Made by a program: the position numbers and the translations under genes. The notes beneath the pieces are model-generated. The model did no database searches, was not told the origin of the DNA, and saw only the letters and a list, made by a program, of their open reading frames with translations. Below, piece by piece: positions 34,577 to 42,593 of a stretch of DNA of 52,268 nt. The DNA comes from Chthoniobacterales bacterium. GTDB taxonomy: Bacteria; Verrucomicrobiota; Verrucomicrobiia; Chthoniobacterales; UBA6821. Position 1 is the first letter of the stretch. Every line of letters starts with the position of its first letter. Location: contig JAPJNA010000074.1 of NCBI GenBank assembly GCA_026461395.1, positions 1 through 52,268 on the forward strand, read 5' to 3'.

Positions 34577-34816
34577 TCAGAGTGTCTTGTGAGAGCCGTC
34601 ACAGAGCGGGCCGTTGCCACTGTGCTTGCAGCCGCAAAAGTAAACGGGGCCATCCTTCTCGGCAGTGTAGGGTGTGGGAGAGAAGCCACTTCCCTTGTGG
34701 GAGCCGTCGCAGAAGGGCTGCGTGGCACTCTTACCGCAGGAGCACCAGTAGTAGGTCTTGCCTGCCTCAACAGTGACGGGGATCGGGGATTTTTGGGCGA
34801 TGGTGGGTTCGGACAT
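34577..34816 (-). CDS. CDGSH iron-sulphur domain protein
   Basis: A 79-residue protein with two CDGSH motifs: YWCSCGKSATQPFCDGSHKG (about 23-42) and FCGCKHSGNGPLCDGSHK. Each CxCx...CDGSH unit binds a 2Fe-2S cluster with three Cys and one His. Such double-CDGSH proteins are small soluble redox or cluster-transfer proteins. It is a single gene divergent from the nitroreductase, 114 bases away. The partner is unknown. Confidence 0.94.
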   Translation of the reverse strand: MSEPTIAQKSPIPVTVEAGKTYYWCSCGKSATQPFCDGSHKGSGFSPTPYTAEKDGPVYFCGCKHSGNGPLCDGSHKTL

Positions 34817-34930
34817 AAGAGAGTGATTTAGGATTGGAATAATTACTTAACGACATTAATTTTCTAGTTACGCTTACTTGAAAGAACAACTTCTTTTTCG
34901 TCCCGTCATCACATTCACTTCTTCAATCCC

Positions 34931-35584
34931 ATGAGCCACACTATTCCCGAATCCCAACTCCTCGACGCTCTCAACTGGCGCTATGCCACCAAGTCCTTTG
35001 ACGCCTCGAAGAAGATCTCCGAGTCCACCTGGAAAACTCTGGAAGAGTCCTTGGTTCTTTCACCCTCCTCCTTCGGGCTCCAGCCCTACCGCTTTCTGGT
35101 TATCAAGGATCCTGCGATCAGGACCCAACTCCAGCCTCATTCCTGGAACCAGACCCAGGTGGTCGATGCCTCCCACTATGTCGTTATGGCCGGACGCACC
35201 GCGATGACGGAAGTCGAAGTCGACCGTTTCCTAGACCGCGTCGTCGAGTTGCGTGGCATTCCCCGCGAGTCACTCGATGGATACCGCGGCATGATGTACG
35301 GAAGCCTGCTCTCGCCGGGAGCCGAGGCCCGCATCCCTCATTGGGCAGCGCTCCAGGCCTATATCGCCTTAGGCAATCTTATGACTTCAGCAGCCCTGCT
35401 CGGCGTGGACACCTGCGCGATCGAGGGATTCGCCCCGGCGGAATATGATTCCATCCTTGGCCTCAAGGAACAGGGATATGCCGCCGTCGTCTGCTGTGCC
35501 CTCGGTTACCGTAGCGCAGAGGACAAATACGCCTCTGCAACCAAGGTGCGTTTCCCTGCGGCAGATCTTATCAAGACAGTCTGA
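34931..35584 (+). CDS. NAD(P)H-dependent oxidoreductase, nitroreductase family
   Basis: The 217-residue protein has LNWRYATKSFDASKKIS at the N-terminus and SPSSFGLQPYRFLVI (FMN-binding RRS/SSFxxQP pattern), then ALGNLMTSAALLGVDTCAIEGF and the C-terminal GYRSAEDKYA. This matches the NfsB/NfnB-like FMN nitroreductases that reduce quinones or nitro compounds. Length is standard. The small gene at 35587 follows 2 bases after its stop and is probably co-transcribed. Confidence 0.92.
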   Translation: MSHTIPESQLLDALNWRYATKSFDASKKISESTWKTLEESLVLSPSSFGLQPYRFLVIKDPAIRTQLQPHSWNQTQVVDASHYVVMAGRTAMTEVEVDRFLDRVVELRGIPRESLDGYRGMMYGSLLSPGAEARIPHWAALQAYIALGNLMTSAALLGVDTCAIEGFAPAEYDSILGLKEQGYAAVVCCALGYRSAEDKYASATKVRFPAADLIKTV

Positions 35585-35586
35585 TC

Positions 35587-35823
35587 TTGGAGAACGAACT
35601 AGAACGGGATCTCGGCGAACAGCCCCTGAACCGCCTCATGGCGGAACTGGGGCTGAAGTCGCACGATCTGGTCGCCGCCTCCACCGAACAGATCACCCAC
35701 AAGATGGTCCAGCGGGGTTGCAAGGGACGAAGACTCACCAAGAACGTTCAAGGAAAACTCCTCCGCGCCCTCAACACGGCAACCGGCGGAACCTATGTTG
35801 TTGCCGATCTCTTCACCTATTGA
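35587..35823 (+). CDS. Small helix-turn-helix-like protein of unknown function
   Basis: A 78-residue product from TTG at 35587 (or 61 residues from ATG at 35638). LNRLMAELGLKSHDLVAASTEQITHKMVQRG followed by GRRLTKNVQGKLLRALNTATGG looks like four to five helices and resembles an XRE-type fold, though I do not recognise the family firmly. It directly follows the nitroreductase gene, so it could regulate it. Confidence 0.6.
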   Translation: MENELERDLGEQPLNRLMAELGLKSHDLVAASTEQITHKMVQRGCKGRRLTKNVQGKLLRALNTATGGTYVVADLFTY

Positions 35824-35844
35824 GTAGGAGCATGCCGAAACTTT

Positions 35845-35986
35845 CCCGCAGAGGCGCGGAGGCGCAGAGATTGATTGGAATTTGGAAATCTATGGAACAG
35901 GTTAGGAATTAGAAATTGAGATAGTCATAATTCTGATTATTTCTCATAACGCCGATATATTCTTTCCTCTGCGCCTCTGCGTTTGC
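35845..35986. repeat. Inverted repeat of the CTCTGCGCCTCTGCG type
   Basis: CGCAGAGGCGCGGAGGCGCAGAG at about 35848-35869 faces CTCTGCGCCTCTGCG at 35967-35981, separated by about 100 AT-rich bases. A single related half, CTCTGCGTCTCTGCGCACC, is at 15770-15788. This vocabulary is common in intergenic DNA of several bacterial groups. Confidence 0.75.
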
Positions 35987-36081
35987 TTGCCCGGCCGTTG
36001 CTTCGCATCCGTTACGGCTGCGCGAGTAATCTCTTCTCTGACCTAACAGCCTTCAGTCTAAACCGCTAATAGCCTTTCTCC

Positions 36082-36903
36082 ATGTCTGTTCTTAACATCG
36101 CTGCCTACAAGTTTGCGGAGCTGACCCAGCTTCCAGAACTGCGCGCGCGGTTAAAGGCCGAGTGCCTCTCTTTGGAACTCAAAGGGAGCATTCTGATTAG
36201 CCCCGAGGGTATCAATCTCTTCATCGCCGGGGAATCGACCGCCGTAGAGTCGTTACTTGAGATACTCCGCTCAATTCCTGGCCTCGAGACGCTTGAAGTC
36301 AAGCGCAGCGAGAGTGACGCGCAGCCCTTCAACCGGATGCTCGTGAAGTTGAAGGAAGAAATCATCGCCTTCGGTGTCGAGGGGATCAATCCAGCCCGTC
36401 ATACCGCGCCGAAGATTTCCGCCAAGGAACTCAAACAGTGGCTGGATGAGGGACGGGAGTTCACCCTGCTCGATACCCGCAACACCTACGAAGTGAAGCT
36501 CGGCACCTTCGCCGGAGCCGTCACGCTACCGATCCGCCACTTCCGGAAGTTTCCCGAGGCCGTGAAGCAACTTCCTGAGACGATGAAAGAGGTTCCCGTC
36601 GTCAGCTTCTGCACCGGCGGGATTCGCTGCGAAAAGGCCTCACCACTCCTGGAGCGTGAGGGTTTCCGAGAGGTCTACCAGCTCGAGGGAGGCATCCTGA
36701 AGTACTTCGAGGAATGCGGTGGAGCCCACTGGGAGGGTGAGTGTTTCGTCTTCGACAAGCGCGTGGGAGTCGATCCCGCACTACAGGAAACCAATAGTCA
36801 GCTCTGCTTCGCCTGCACCGAGCCATTGACCGAGGAAGAGCTCAAGGATCCTCGGTATGTTTGTGAGATCAGCTGCCCCTACTGCTTCGACGAGAAGGCT
36901 TAA
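36082..36903 (+). CDS. trhO: tRNA uridine(34) hydroxylase (rhodanese-like)
   Basis: A 273-residue TrhO/UPF0176 protein. The N-terminal domain ([18 protein letters not shown]) is followed by a rhodanese domain (about 113-215) with [16 protein letters not shown] and the active-site loop [14 protein letters not shown] Cys-rich C-terminus ([17 protein letters not shown]) completes it. TrhO hydroxylates U34 of some tRNAs in an oxygen-dependent way. Its stop codon overlaps that of hisF on the other strand. Confidence 0.94.
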   Translation: MSVLNIAAYKFAELTQLPELRARLKAECLSLELKGSILISPEGINLFIAGESTAVESLLEILRSIPGLETLEVKRSESDAQPFNRMLVKLKEEIIAFGVEGINPARHTAPKISAKELKQWLDEGREFTLLDTRNTYEVKLGTFAGAVTLPIRHFRKFPEAVKQLPETMKEVPVVSFCTGGIRCEKASPLLEREGFREVYQLEGGILKYFEECGGAHWEGECFVFDKRVGVDPALQETNSQLCFACTEPLTEEELKDPRYVCEISCPYCFDEKA

Positions 36904-37664
36904 ACAGGTTTTCTGACCGGGATGCCGTACGCGGCAAGCTCCCTCTTCACATCGCCGACGGTATAATGTCCAAAGTGGAAGATGCTGGCGGCGAGGACGG
37001 CATCGGCTTTCCCGACCGTAAGAACTTCGGCCATGTGGGCGATGTCCCCTGCCCCGCCGCTGGCGATTACCGGGATGCCTATGGCGTCGCTCACTGCTGC
37101 GGTGAGTTCAAGATCGTAGCCTTTCTTCGTTCCGTCGGAGTCCATGCTGGTGAGGAGGATCTCCCCGGCACCGCGCTTGGCGACTTCCTTGGCCCAGTCA
37201 ACAGCCTGCCATGTAGTTGGTCTGCGCCCACCGTGGGTGTGGACGATCCATCCACCCTTCCCATCCCTGCGTGCGTCAATGGCTACAACGACGCACTGGG
37301 AGCCGAACCCCTCGGCTGAGGCGTTCACGAGGTTCGGATCATCGAGAGCAGCAGTGTTCATGCTCACCTTGTCGGCTCCTGCTAGGAGCATGGCGCGCAC
37401 ATCCTCGACCTTACGGATTCCTCCACCGACCGTGAGGGGCATAAAGCAGGCATCGGCCGTCTTCTCGACGACCTCGCGCATCGTTGCGCGCCCTTCGTGA
37501 GAAGCAGTAATGTCGAGAAAGACCAACTCGTCGGCACCCTGAGCGTCGTAAGCACGCGCACACTCGACCGGATCTCCCGCGTCACGGATATTCTCAAACT
37601 TGGTTCCCTTGACGACACGACCTCCGTCGACGTCGAGACAGGGTATGATGCGTTTGCCGAGCAT
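36900..37664 (-). CDS. hisF: Imidazole glycerol phosphate synthase, cyclase subunit
   Basis: The 254-residue TIM barrel begins [20 protein letters not shown] with the catalytic Asp (D11), continues [20 protein letters not shown], and has the second catalytic Asp in [14 protein letters not shown], then [13 protein letters not shown]. HisF uses ammonia from HisH to make imidazole glycerol phosphate in histidine synthesis. No hisH is in the window. Length is normal. Confidence 0.97.
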   Translation of the reverse strand: MLGKRIIPCLDVDGGRVVKGTKFENIRDAGDPVECARAYDAQGADELVFLDITASHEGRATMREVVEKTADACFMPLTVGGGIRKVEDVRAMLLAGADKVSMNTAALDDPNLVNASAEGFGSQCVVVAIDARRDGKGGWIVHTHGGRRPTTWQAVDWAKEVAKRGAGEILLTSMDSDGTKKGYDLELTAAVSDAIGIPVIASGGAGDIAHMAEVLTVGKADAVLAASIFHFGHYTVGDVKRELAAYGIPVRKPV

Positions 37665-37710
37665 CGGGAGAGCTTAAAGGTTGAAGTATGAATTATGAAG
37701 TATGAAAAGG

Positions 37711-37856
37711 TGCTGTCATCAAGTGTTTGGACGCAGGAAGTTTGATAAGGACAACCAAGCCGCTGGGGAGCGGTGCGGTGGACGACCGCAGGGAGCCCGT
37801 ATGGGCGGCACCGCTTGCCGGGAGGCAAGTGCCGTCAAAAGGGAAAGGAACTTTTA
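37711..37856 (+). ncRNA. Candidate structured RNA or palindrome array upstream of the amidase gene
   Basis: Four hairpins follow one another with almost no gap: CCGCT/AGCGG (37760-37773), TGCGGT/ACCGCA (37774-37790), GCCC/GGGC (37795-37806) and a 10-bp stem with a bulge, GGCAC..TTGCC/GGCAA..GTGCC (37807-37833). AAAAG/CTTTT (37837-37855) could close the end. The GC content contrasts with the AT-rich flanks. It lies 54 bases before the amidase start. I do not recognise it as a known riboswitch, SRP, RNase P or 6S RNA. A decayed mobile-element end is an equal possibility; strand is assumed from the downstream gene. Confidence 0.35.
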
Positions 37857-37909
37857 GAGTCTTAAAAAGTTGCTTGAGGGCATTGGTGGCTTAAATTCGT
37901 TTCTTCATC

Positions 37910-38575
37910 ATGACTCAACGTGTCTTCATGATCTGCGCCCTGCGATGCCTGCCTCTTTTGGCTCTTTTGCTACTGCCTGGATGTGCTCTCTTTGAGGAGG
38001 GGGCGAGCCTTTCCAATTTCCACACAGTGGTTCTGGATCCGGGTCACGGGGGCTATGACAACGGGGCAAAGGCTGTCCGGGGCCTGAGTGAAAAGATGCT
38101 GACGCTCGATGTGGCCCGACGCGTGAAACCCCTTCTCGAAGCCCGCGGCTATCATGTGGTCATGACGCGCACCTCCGATGTCTTCATCCCGCTCGGGACC
38201 AGGACCGCTATTGCCAACTCCCGCACTGACGCGGCTTTCGTGAGCATCCACTTCAACTCTGCCTCCCGTCGTGCGGCGAACGGCGTTGAGACCTATTACT
38301 ACAATCCGCGCTCGGCCCCACTCGCCTCGAACATCCTGCGGGAGATCGCCACCTGCTATGGCTCCCACAGTCGGGGAACAAAATTCGCCCGCTACTATGT
38401 GCTCCATCACAACCAGCGTCCGGCTACGCTGCTCGAGTTGGGGTTTGTCTCCAATGCGCAGGAGAACAATCTCCTCCAGAACCCCTCCGTCCGTCAGCGT
38501 CTTGCTGAGAAAATCGCTGCCGGCATCTCCCGCGGCCACGGCGGCCGGGCGCCGGTGGCAACCAGTGGGGGATAG
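37910..38575 (+). CDS. N-acetylmuramoyl-L-alanine amidase, lipoprotein
   Basis: The 221-residue protein starts with a lipoprotein signal (ALRCLPLLALLLLPGC, lipobox LPGC with C25). The Amidase_3 zinc domain follows: VLDPGHGGYDNGAK (His ligand), EKMLTLDVA (Glu ligand), VSIHFNSAS (His ligand) and LLELGFVSNAQENNLL (catalytic Glu). It cleaves the amide bond between MurNAc and the peptide in cell-wall turnover, probably at the inner face of the outer membrane or periplasm. The TAG stop lies inside the left arm of a palindromic repeat. Confidence 0.93.
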   Translation: MTQRVFMICALRCLPLLALLLLPGCALFEEGASLSNFHTVVLDPGHGGYDNGAKAVRGLSEKMLTLDVARRVKPLLEARGYHVVMTRTSDVFIPLGTRTAIANSRTDAAFVSIHFNSASRRAANGVETYYYNPRSAPLASNILREIATCYGSHSRGTKFARYYVLHHNQRPATLLELGFVSNAQENNLLQNPSVRQRLAEKIAAGISRGHGGRAPVATSGG

Positions 38576-38674
38576 GAAATAGGGAATGGGATCTAGGGCA
38601 TCGGCTCTAGGAGACTGGAAAAATCTGCTCCGCTAAAAATTCGGAGATCTTCCCGTCATCCCCTATTACCTATC
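38571..38674. repeat. Inverted repeat at the end of the amidase gene
   Basis: GATAGGAAATAGGGAATG (from 38571) faces CATCCCCTATTACCTATC (38657-38674); 16 of 18 positions pair. The left arm supplies the amidase stop codon. The spacer is 68 bases. Confidence 0.75.
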
Positions 38675-38696
38675 AACAATTTCCCATACCCAAGTC

Positions 38697-38719
38697 TTAA
38701 GGAACCGCCGTTCCTTAAG
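38697..38719. repeat. Perfect hairpin over the dnaJ stop codon
   Basis: CTTAAGGAAC CGC CGTTCCTTAAG forms a perfect stem of at least 10 bp covering the TAA of dnaJ. A T-run is on its 5' side for dnaJ transcription, so it is not a standard terminator. A near copy is at 24761-24786. Confidence 0.75.
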
Positions 38720-39851
38720 AAAAAAGCCCCTTCAAACGCTCTGTAAAGCTGCGGTGGAGCGGTGTGTTATGATCACCGCAGAGTTCGGCGAAGGCCTCGA
38801 GCGACTTCCTCTGGGCATCATCCAGCTTGGTCGGCACCTCGACTTCGAGCTTCACGTGAAGATCCCCCTTGGCATGGCTCTGGAGACGGGGCATGCCGTG
38901 TCCCTTGACCCGGAAATCACTCCCCCCCTGCGTTCCTGCGGGGATCTTCATAGTCACGGTTCCCGCGAGGGTCGGCACCTCGATCTCGCCACCGAGTGCA
39001 GCGGTCACGAATGGGATGGGCATACGGCAATGAAGATCGGAGCCGTCACGAGAGAAGATGGTATGCTCCTTCAGATGAATCACGACATAGAGGTCACCCG
39101 TGCCGCCACCCCGACTCCCGGCCTCGCCGCCACCTGAGGAACGCAGACGTGATCCCTCGTCAATACCGGCCGGAATAGTGAGCTTGATGCGCGAGGTTTT
39201 CTCGGCGCGCCCATCGCCCCGGCAACTTTTGCAAGGCTTGTCGATTGTCTGTCCTGCCCCATGGCACTGGGGACATGGCTGGGCGACTTGAAAGAAACCC
39301 CTGGAGGCAACCACCTGGCCGCGTCCCCGGCAGAGGGAACAAGTGGAGACCTTGGCACCCTTTGCGGCACCCGAGCCGCTGCAGTCGCCGCAGGCATCGA
39401 GTTTGCGGAGTTCGATCTCCTTCTCGCAGCCGCTGAAAGCCTCTTCAAGCGTGATCCTGAGGTCATAGCGCAGATCCGAGCCCCGACCTTCCTGAGCGCT
39501 GCCACCGCCGCCGAAGAAATGGTCGAAAACCCCACCTCCTCCTCCCGAAGCTCCGAACATCTCACGGAAGAGGTCAAAGGGATCGTGCATGCCACCCCCA
39601 CCTCCGCCTCCTCCACCCATGCCGCCTTGGAAGGCCGCGTGGCCATATCGGTCGTAGGCAGCGCGTTTCTCCGAATCGCTCAGGATATCGTAGGCCTCGG
39701 CGATCTCGCGGAAGCGCTCCTCGGCAGTGGAATCGCCGGGATTCTTATCCGGGTGATGCTTGACCGCGAGCTTGCGGTACGACTTCTTGATATCCTCGAA
39801 CTCGATGGTTCGGGTGACTTGCAATACCTCGTAGTAACACCTCTTTGCCAT
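38715..39851 (-). CDS. dnaJ: Chaperone DnaJ
   Basis: A 378-residue type I J-protein. The J domain has HPD in [11 protein letters not shown]; a Gly-rich linker follows ([18 protein letters not shown]). Four zinc repeats are [24 protein letters not shown] and CKSCRGDG, then the substrate-binding domains. It delivers unfolded protein to DnaK and stimulates its ATPase. It is downstream of grpE with a 23-base gap. No CIRCE element was seen near grpE, and dnaK is not in the window. Confidence 0.97.
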   Translation of the reverse strand: MAKRCYYEVLQVTRTIEFEDIKKSYRKLAVKHHPDKNPGDSTAEERFREIAEAYDILSDSEKRAAYDRYGHAAFQGGMGGGGGGGGGMHDPFDLFREMFGASGGGGGVFDHFFGGGGSAQEGRGSDLRYDLRITLEEAFSGCEKEIELRKLDACGDCSGSGAAKGAKVSTCSLCRGRGQVVASRGFFQVAQPCPQCHGAGQTIDKPCKSCRGDGRAEKTSRIKLTIPAGIDEGSRLRSSGGGEAGSRGGGTGDLYVVIHLKEHTIFSRDGSDLHCRMPIPFVTAALGGEIEVPTLAGTVTMKIPAGTQGGSDFRVKGHGMPRLQSHAKGDLHVKLEVEVPTKLDDAQRKSLEAFAELCGDHNTPLHRSFTERLKGLFS

Positions 39852-39874
39852 AGCGAAGGAACCCCTGCGGGAAA

Positions 39875-40432
39875 TCAGGCGAGCTTGTTGACGATGACGC
39901 TGGAGGGACGGATCAACCTGTCGGCGAGCCTGTATCCGCGGCGGAGCTGACGGAGGACAACTCCATCGGCTTGGGCTGCATCGGTCTCGTGGCCAAGCGC
40001 CTCGTGGAGCTTCGGATCAAATGGCTGGCCCACGGCATCAATGGGCTGAAGCCCGCTGGATACCAAAAAGTCACCGAGCTGGCGGTGGACTATCGCGAAG
40101 CCATCCACGATACCCTTGGCGGCCGTATCACCACTGGCGGCCGTGAGTCCGAGTTCGAAATTATCAAGGATCGGCAGGAGTTTCTCGAGCAGGCCCGCAT
40201 TCGCAAAACGGATCGCCTCCTCCTTCTCGCGGATCATGCGCTTGCGATAGTTCTCCAGATCGGCCGCGGCACGGAGAGCCTGATCGCGATAGCGCTCGAC
40301 CTCCGCCTGAAGGTTCGGCTTCGGAGCGATCGGAGCGGAATCCACCGAGGGCACGGTGTTTTCTACAGGGATCTCTTCCTGTGAGGTTGCCTCTTGTTTG
40401 CTTGTGGGATCGGGTGTCGGATTCTTTTTCAC
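39875..40432 (-). CDS. grpE: Nucleotide exchange factor GrpE
   Basis: The 185-residue protein has a disordered Thr/Glu/Pro-rich N-terminus, a coiled-coil [20 protein letters not shown] (about 57-76), [12 protein letters not shown], and the C-terminal beta block [11 protein letters not shown] and [21 protein letters not shown]. GrpE releases ADP from DnaK. Order grpE-dnaJ and length are typical. Confidence 0.96.
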   Translation of the reverse strand: MKKNPTPDPTSKQEATSQEEIPVENTVPSVDSAPIAPKPNLQAEVERYRDQALRAAADLENYRKRMIREKEEAIRFANAGLLEKLLPILDNFELGLTAASGDTAAKGIVDGFAIVHRQLGDFLVSSGLQPIDAVGQPFDPKLHEALGHETDAAQADGVVLRQLRRGYRLADRLIRPSSVIVNKLA

Positions 40433-40452
40433 GATGGTTGATTATTAAAGCG

Positions 40453-41901
40453 TCAGAGCTTGCGAAGCGCAATCAGAGTGATGTCGTCATGCTGCGACTC
40501 ATTCCCGGCAAAGGCGATCACAGACCGGGAAAGCCTGTGGAGCATCGCGGCAGCCCCATCCCCGGCATTGGCCAGAAGCTCCTCGCTAAGCCGCTGAACA
40601 CCGAACTCATCTCCCGATGCATTCAGAGCTTCCGTCAATCCGTCCGTGTAGAGAAGAAGCAGGTCGCCACCCTCCAACCGGAAGGGAAAGTCGGTGCAGA
40701 ACCGGTCGAAGACCCCACCACTGTCAATGCCTACTGCCATCCCCTTGGGGTTGAGACATTCGAGCGTCGTACTTTCCCGACGGAAAAGGAGCGGAGCATC
40801 ATGACCGGCACGAGCAAGCAAGGCATTGCCAGTGCGGCGGTTCAGAACGACATAGGCCATACTGATGAACATATCCTCCTTCATGTCGGGATAGAGCTGC
40901 CTGTTCACACCCCGCAGGACTTCGGCAGGAGAGAGCTTTCCTGGGGCCTGACTGCGGAGGGCGCTGCGACACATCGCCATGATGAGCGCCGCAGGAACGC
41001 CCTTACCCGAGACATCGGCAATAACGATACCGACGTGATCCTCGTCGACTGCGAGGTAGTCAAAATAGTCCCCGCTCAGCGTGCGGGCCGGGAGATTGAG
41101 TCCGCTGATCTCAAATCCCTCCACATCCGGGGCATCTGAGGGAAGCAAGATTTTCTGAATTTCCCCGGCAATCTGGATGTCATGATCCAGCGCATGCTTC
41201 TCCCCGGCAGCCAGATGAATGGCCTGGTTAAACAATGCAAAGGCAGCCTGCTCCACGATGGCCTTGAAGAGCTCGATCTTGGTATCGCTGAAGGGATCAC
41301 TGCCCGGCTTCCTTGCCAAGGCAAGCACTCCCAGCAGCTTGTGACGGTACACAAGGGGCCCCATGACGACGGAGCCCAGTCCTTGGGAAATGAGATCCTC
41401 TGGAATATCCCCACGGCGCCTGAGAAAACGGGGTTCTTTCCAAGCACAAGCCTCACCAAGAAGCCCCATGCCGACACGGACAGATTGCAGACGCACAAAA
41501 CTCTCGATGGCCTGTGAATGAGTGTTCTCTCCATCGGCAACTTCCCCGCAGAGGTGCGCGGGAAGGGAAACGAGTGGTGGGCACCCTTTGGAAAGGAATG
41601 CGGGAAGAAGCTGTTGCCCGGAGCGGTCGGCAAGGTAGAGGGCGCCTCCGTCGGCTTTAAGAATGAGTTGGGCCCCCTCGACAAGAAGGCGGTGCAACTC
41701 ACCAGCGGGCACGCCTTCAGAAAAGGCCGCTCCCAATCCGTGCAGAAAGTCGAAGACGCTTCGCTCTTCTTGGTGAATCTCAGCCGTGGTGCGTTTCAAT
41801 TCTCCAACCCTGCGCCGTGATCCGAAGACGATAAGTCCAAGCACACCCGTGGCCACAAGGAGGGCGACAATGACGACAGGCTCGATGCTCTGAAAAATCA
41901 T
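40453..41901 (-). CDS. SpoIIE-type PP2C phosphatase with GAF domain, membrane-anchored
   Basis: A 482-residue protein with an N-terminal membrane helix (VVIVALLVATGVLGLIVFG, about 9-27), a linker, a GAF-like sensory domain (about 48-215) and a C-terminal PP2C_SIG domain (about 240-482): ARTLSGDYFDYLAV, VIADVSGKGVPAALIMAM and LLYTDGLTEALN with metal-binding Asp residues. Such proteins dephosphorylate STAS anti-anti-sigma factors. A STAS gene lies 109 bases upstream in the same direction, suggesting a partner-switch pair. Confidence 0.9.
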   Translation of the reverse strand: MIFQSIEPVVIVALLVATGVLGLIVFGSRRRVGELKRTTAEIHQEERSVFDFLHGLGAAFSEGVPAGELHRLLVEGAQLILKADGGALYLADRSGQQLLPAFLSKGCPPLVSLPAHLCGEVADGENTHSQAIESFVRLQSVRVGMGLLGEACAWKEPRFLRRRGDIPEDLISQGLGSVVMGPLVYRHKLLGVLALARKPGSDPFSDTKIELFKAIVEQAAFALFNQAIHLAAGEKHALDHDIQIAGEIQKILLPSDAPDVEGFEISGLNLPARTLSGDYFDYLAVDEDHVGIVIADVSGKGVPAALIMAMCRSALRSQAPGKLSPAEVLRGVNRQLYPDMKEDMFISMAYVVLNRRTGNALLARAGHDAPLLFRRESTTLECLNPKGMAVGIDSGGVFDRFCTDFPFRLEGGDLLLLYTDGLTEALNASGDEFGVQRLSEELLANAGDGAAAMLHRLSRSVIAFAGNESQHDDITLIALRKL

Positions 41902-42009
41902 GGCCGTCCATCATGGATCGAAATTATGATAAAGACCAGCACGCCGGCATCATCATATCCCTAGGGATGATCCGTCATATCCAACGAGCTCAGGTCTCTC
42001 CTTCAAACG

Positions 42010-42567
42010 TCAATGGCTGGCACTGCCTTGAGCACCATGGCCACCATGGCCACCATGGCCACCATAGCCACCGTGTCCACCGTGCTTGAGATACTCGATC
42101 ACATCGTGAAACCGTTCGGCATTCGCGGGGTTTGCGGCGATCAGGGCCTCGTGAGCGGAAAGAATGATATCCTTCTCCATGATTGTATCGACCGGAAGCT
42201 GCATAAGGTTCCCCCCCAGCTCGGCGGGTGCCCTCATGGTCGAACCAGCCGGCTCGATCCCAAAGAGAAAGTTGAGCCCGAGATTTTCCATGAGATCGAC
42301 ATTCCGGGGAGTGACATTGATCACCAGCAGAGAGCCCTGTCCGAGTTCGCGGAGTCTCTGGGAAATACCGGTCAGAGTTCCCATGAAGGTCGAATCCATG
42401 TGATCGCAGGAGGCCAGGTCGACCACGAATTCGCGTCGACCACGCTGGATCATGGCCTGGACGAATTTTCGGATTGAGCCGCTGCTCTGGAAATTGCCGC
42501 GCCCCTCGATCCTGATCCAGACCTCTTGGTCAAAGCATCCTGCGCTGACAGTGGCGGGTGTGGTCAT
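42010..42567 (-). CDS. STAS-domain protein with a Gly-His repeat tail
   Basis: From ATG 42567 the 185-residue product has a STAS fold (about 10-115) with VWIRIEGRGNFQSS and DLASCDHMDSTFMGTLTGI, where the DS pair is the usual phosphorylated position of anti-anti-sigma factors. The C-terminal tail reads HGGHGGYGGHGGHGGHG, encoded by six 9-base tandem units at 42032-42085; such tails can bind metal. The protein may be the substrate of the phosphatase encoded downstream. It follows the chorismate mutase-like gene by 26 bases. Confidence 0.85.
   Translation of the reverse strand: MTTPATVSAGCFDQEVWIRIEGRGNFQSSGSIRKFVQAMIQRGRREFVVDLASCDHMDSTFMGTLTGISQRLRELGQGSLLVINVTPRNVDLMENLGLNFLFGIEPAGSTMRAPAELGGNLMQLPVDTIMEKDIILSAHEALIAANPANAERFHDVIEYLKHGGHGGYGGHGGHGGHGAQGSASH
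42032..42085. repeat. Six 9-base tandem repeats in the STAS gene
   Basis: Units of CCACCATGG with small changes (GCACCATGG, CCACCATAG, CCACCGTGT, CCACCGTGC) run without gap. They keep the frame and encode Gly-Gly-His/Tyr, so copy number could vary without breaking the gene. Confidence 0.9.
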
Positions 42568-42593
42568 TGTTGCAAAGATCGTCGAAATGGCCC

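Noticed and set aside
37382-37828. Open frame over the hairpin array and hisF
   Set aside because: Half of it is antisense to or out of frame with hisF and the other half is the palindrome-rich island; no protein family recognised.
37711-37856. Known riboswitch, SRP RNA, 6S RNA, tmRNA or group II intron end
   Set aside because: None of the conserved core motifs of these RNAs could be found, so only a generic candidate is reported.
40433-40452. CIRCE element upstream of grpE
   Set aside because: The short gap before the phosphatase gene has no TTAGCACTC inverted repeat.
42032-42085. CRISPR-like regular repeats
   Set aside because: Nine-base units without spacers that lie in a coding frame; they are a tandem repeat, not a CRISPR array.
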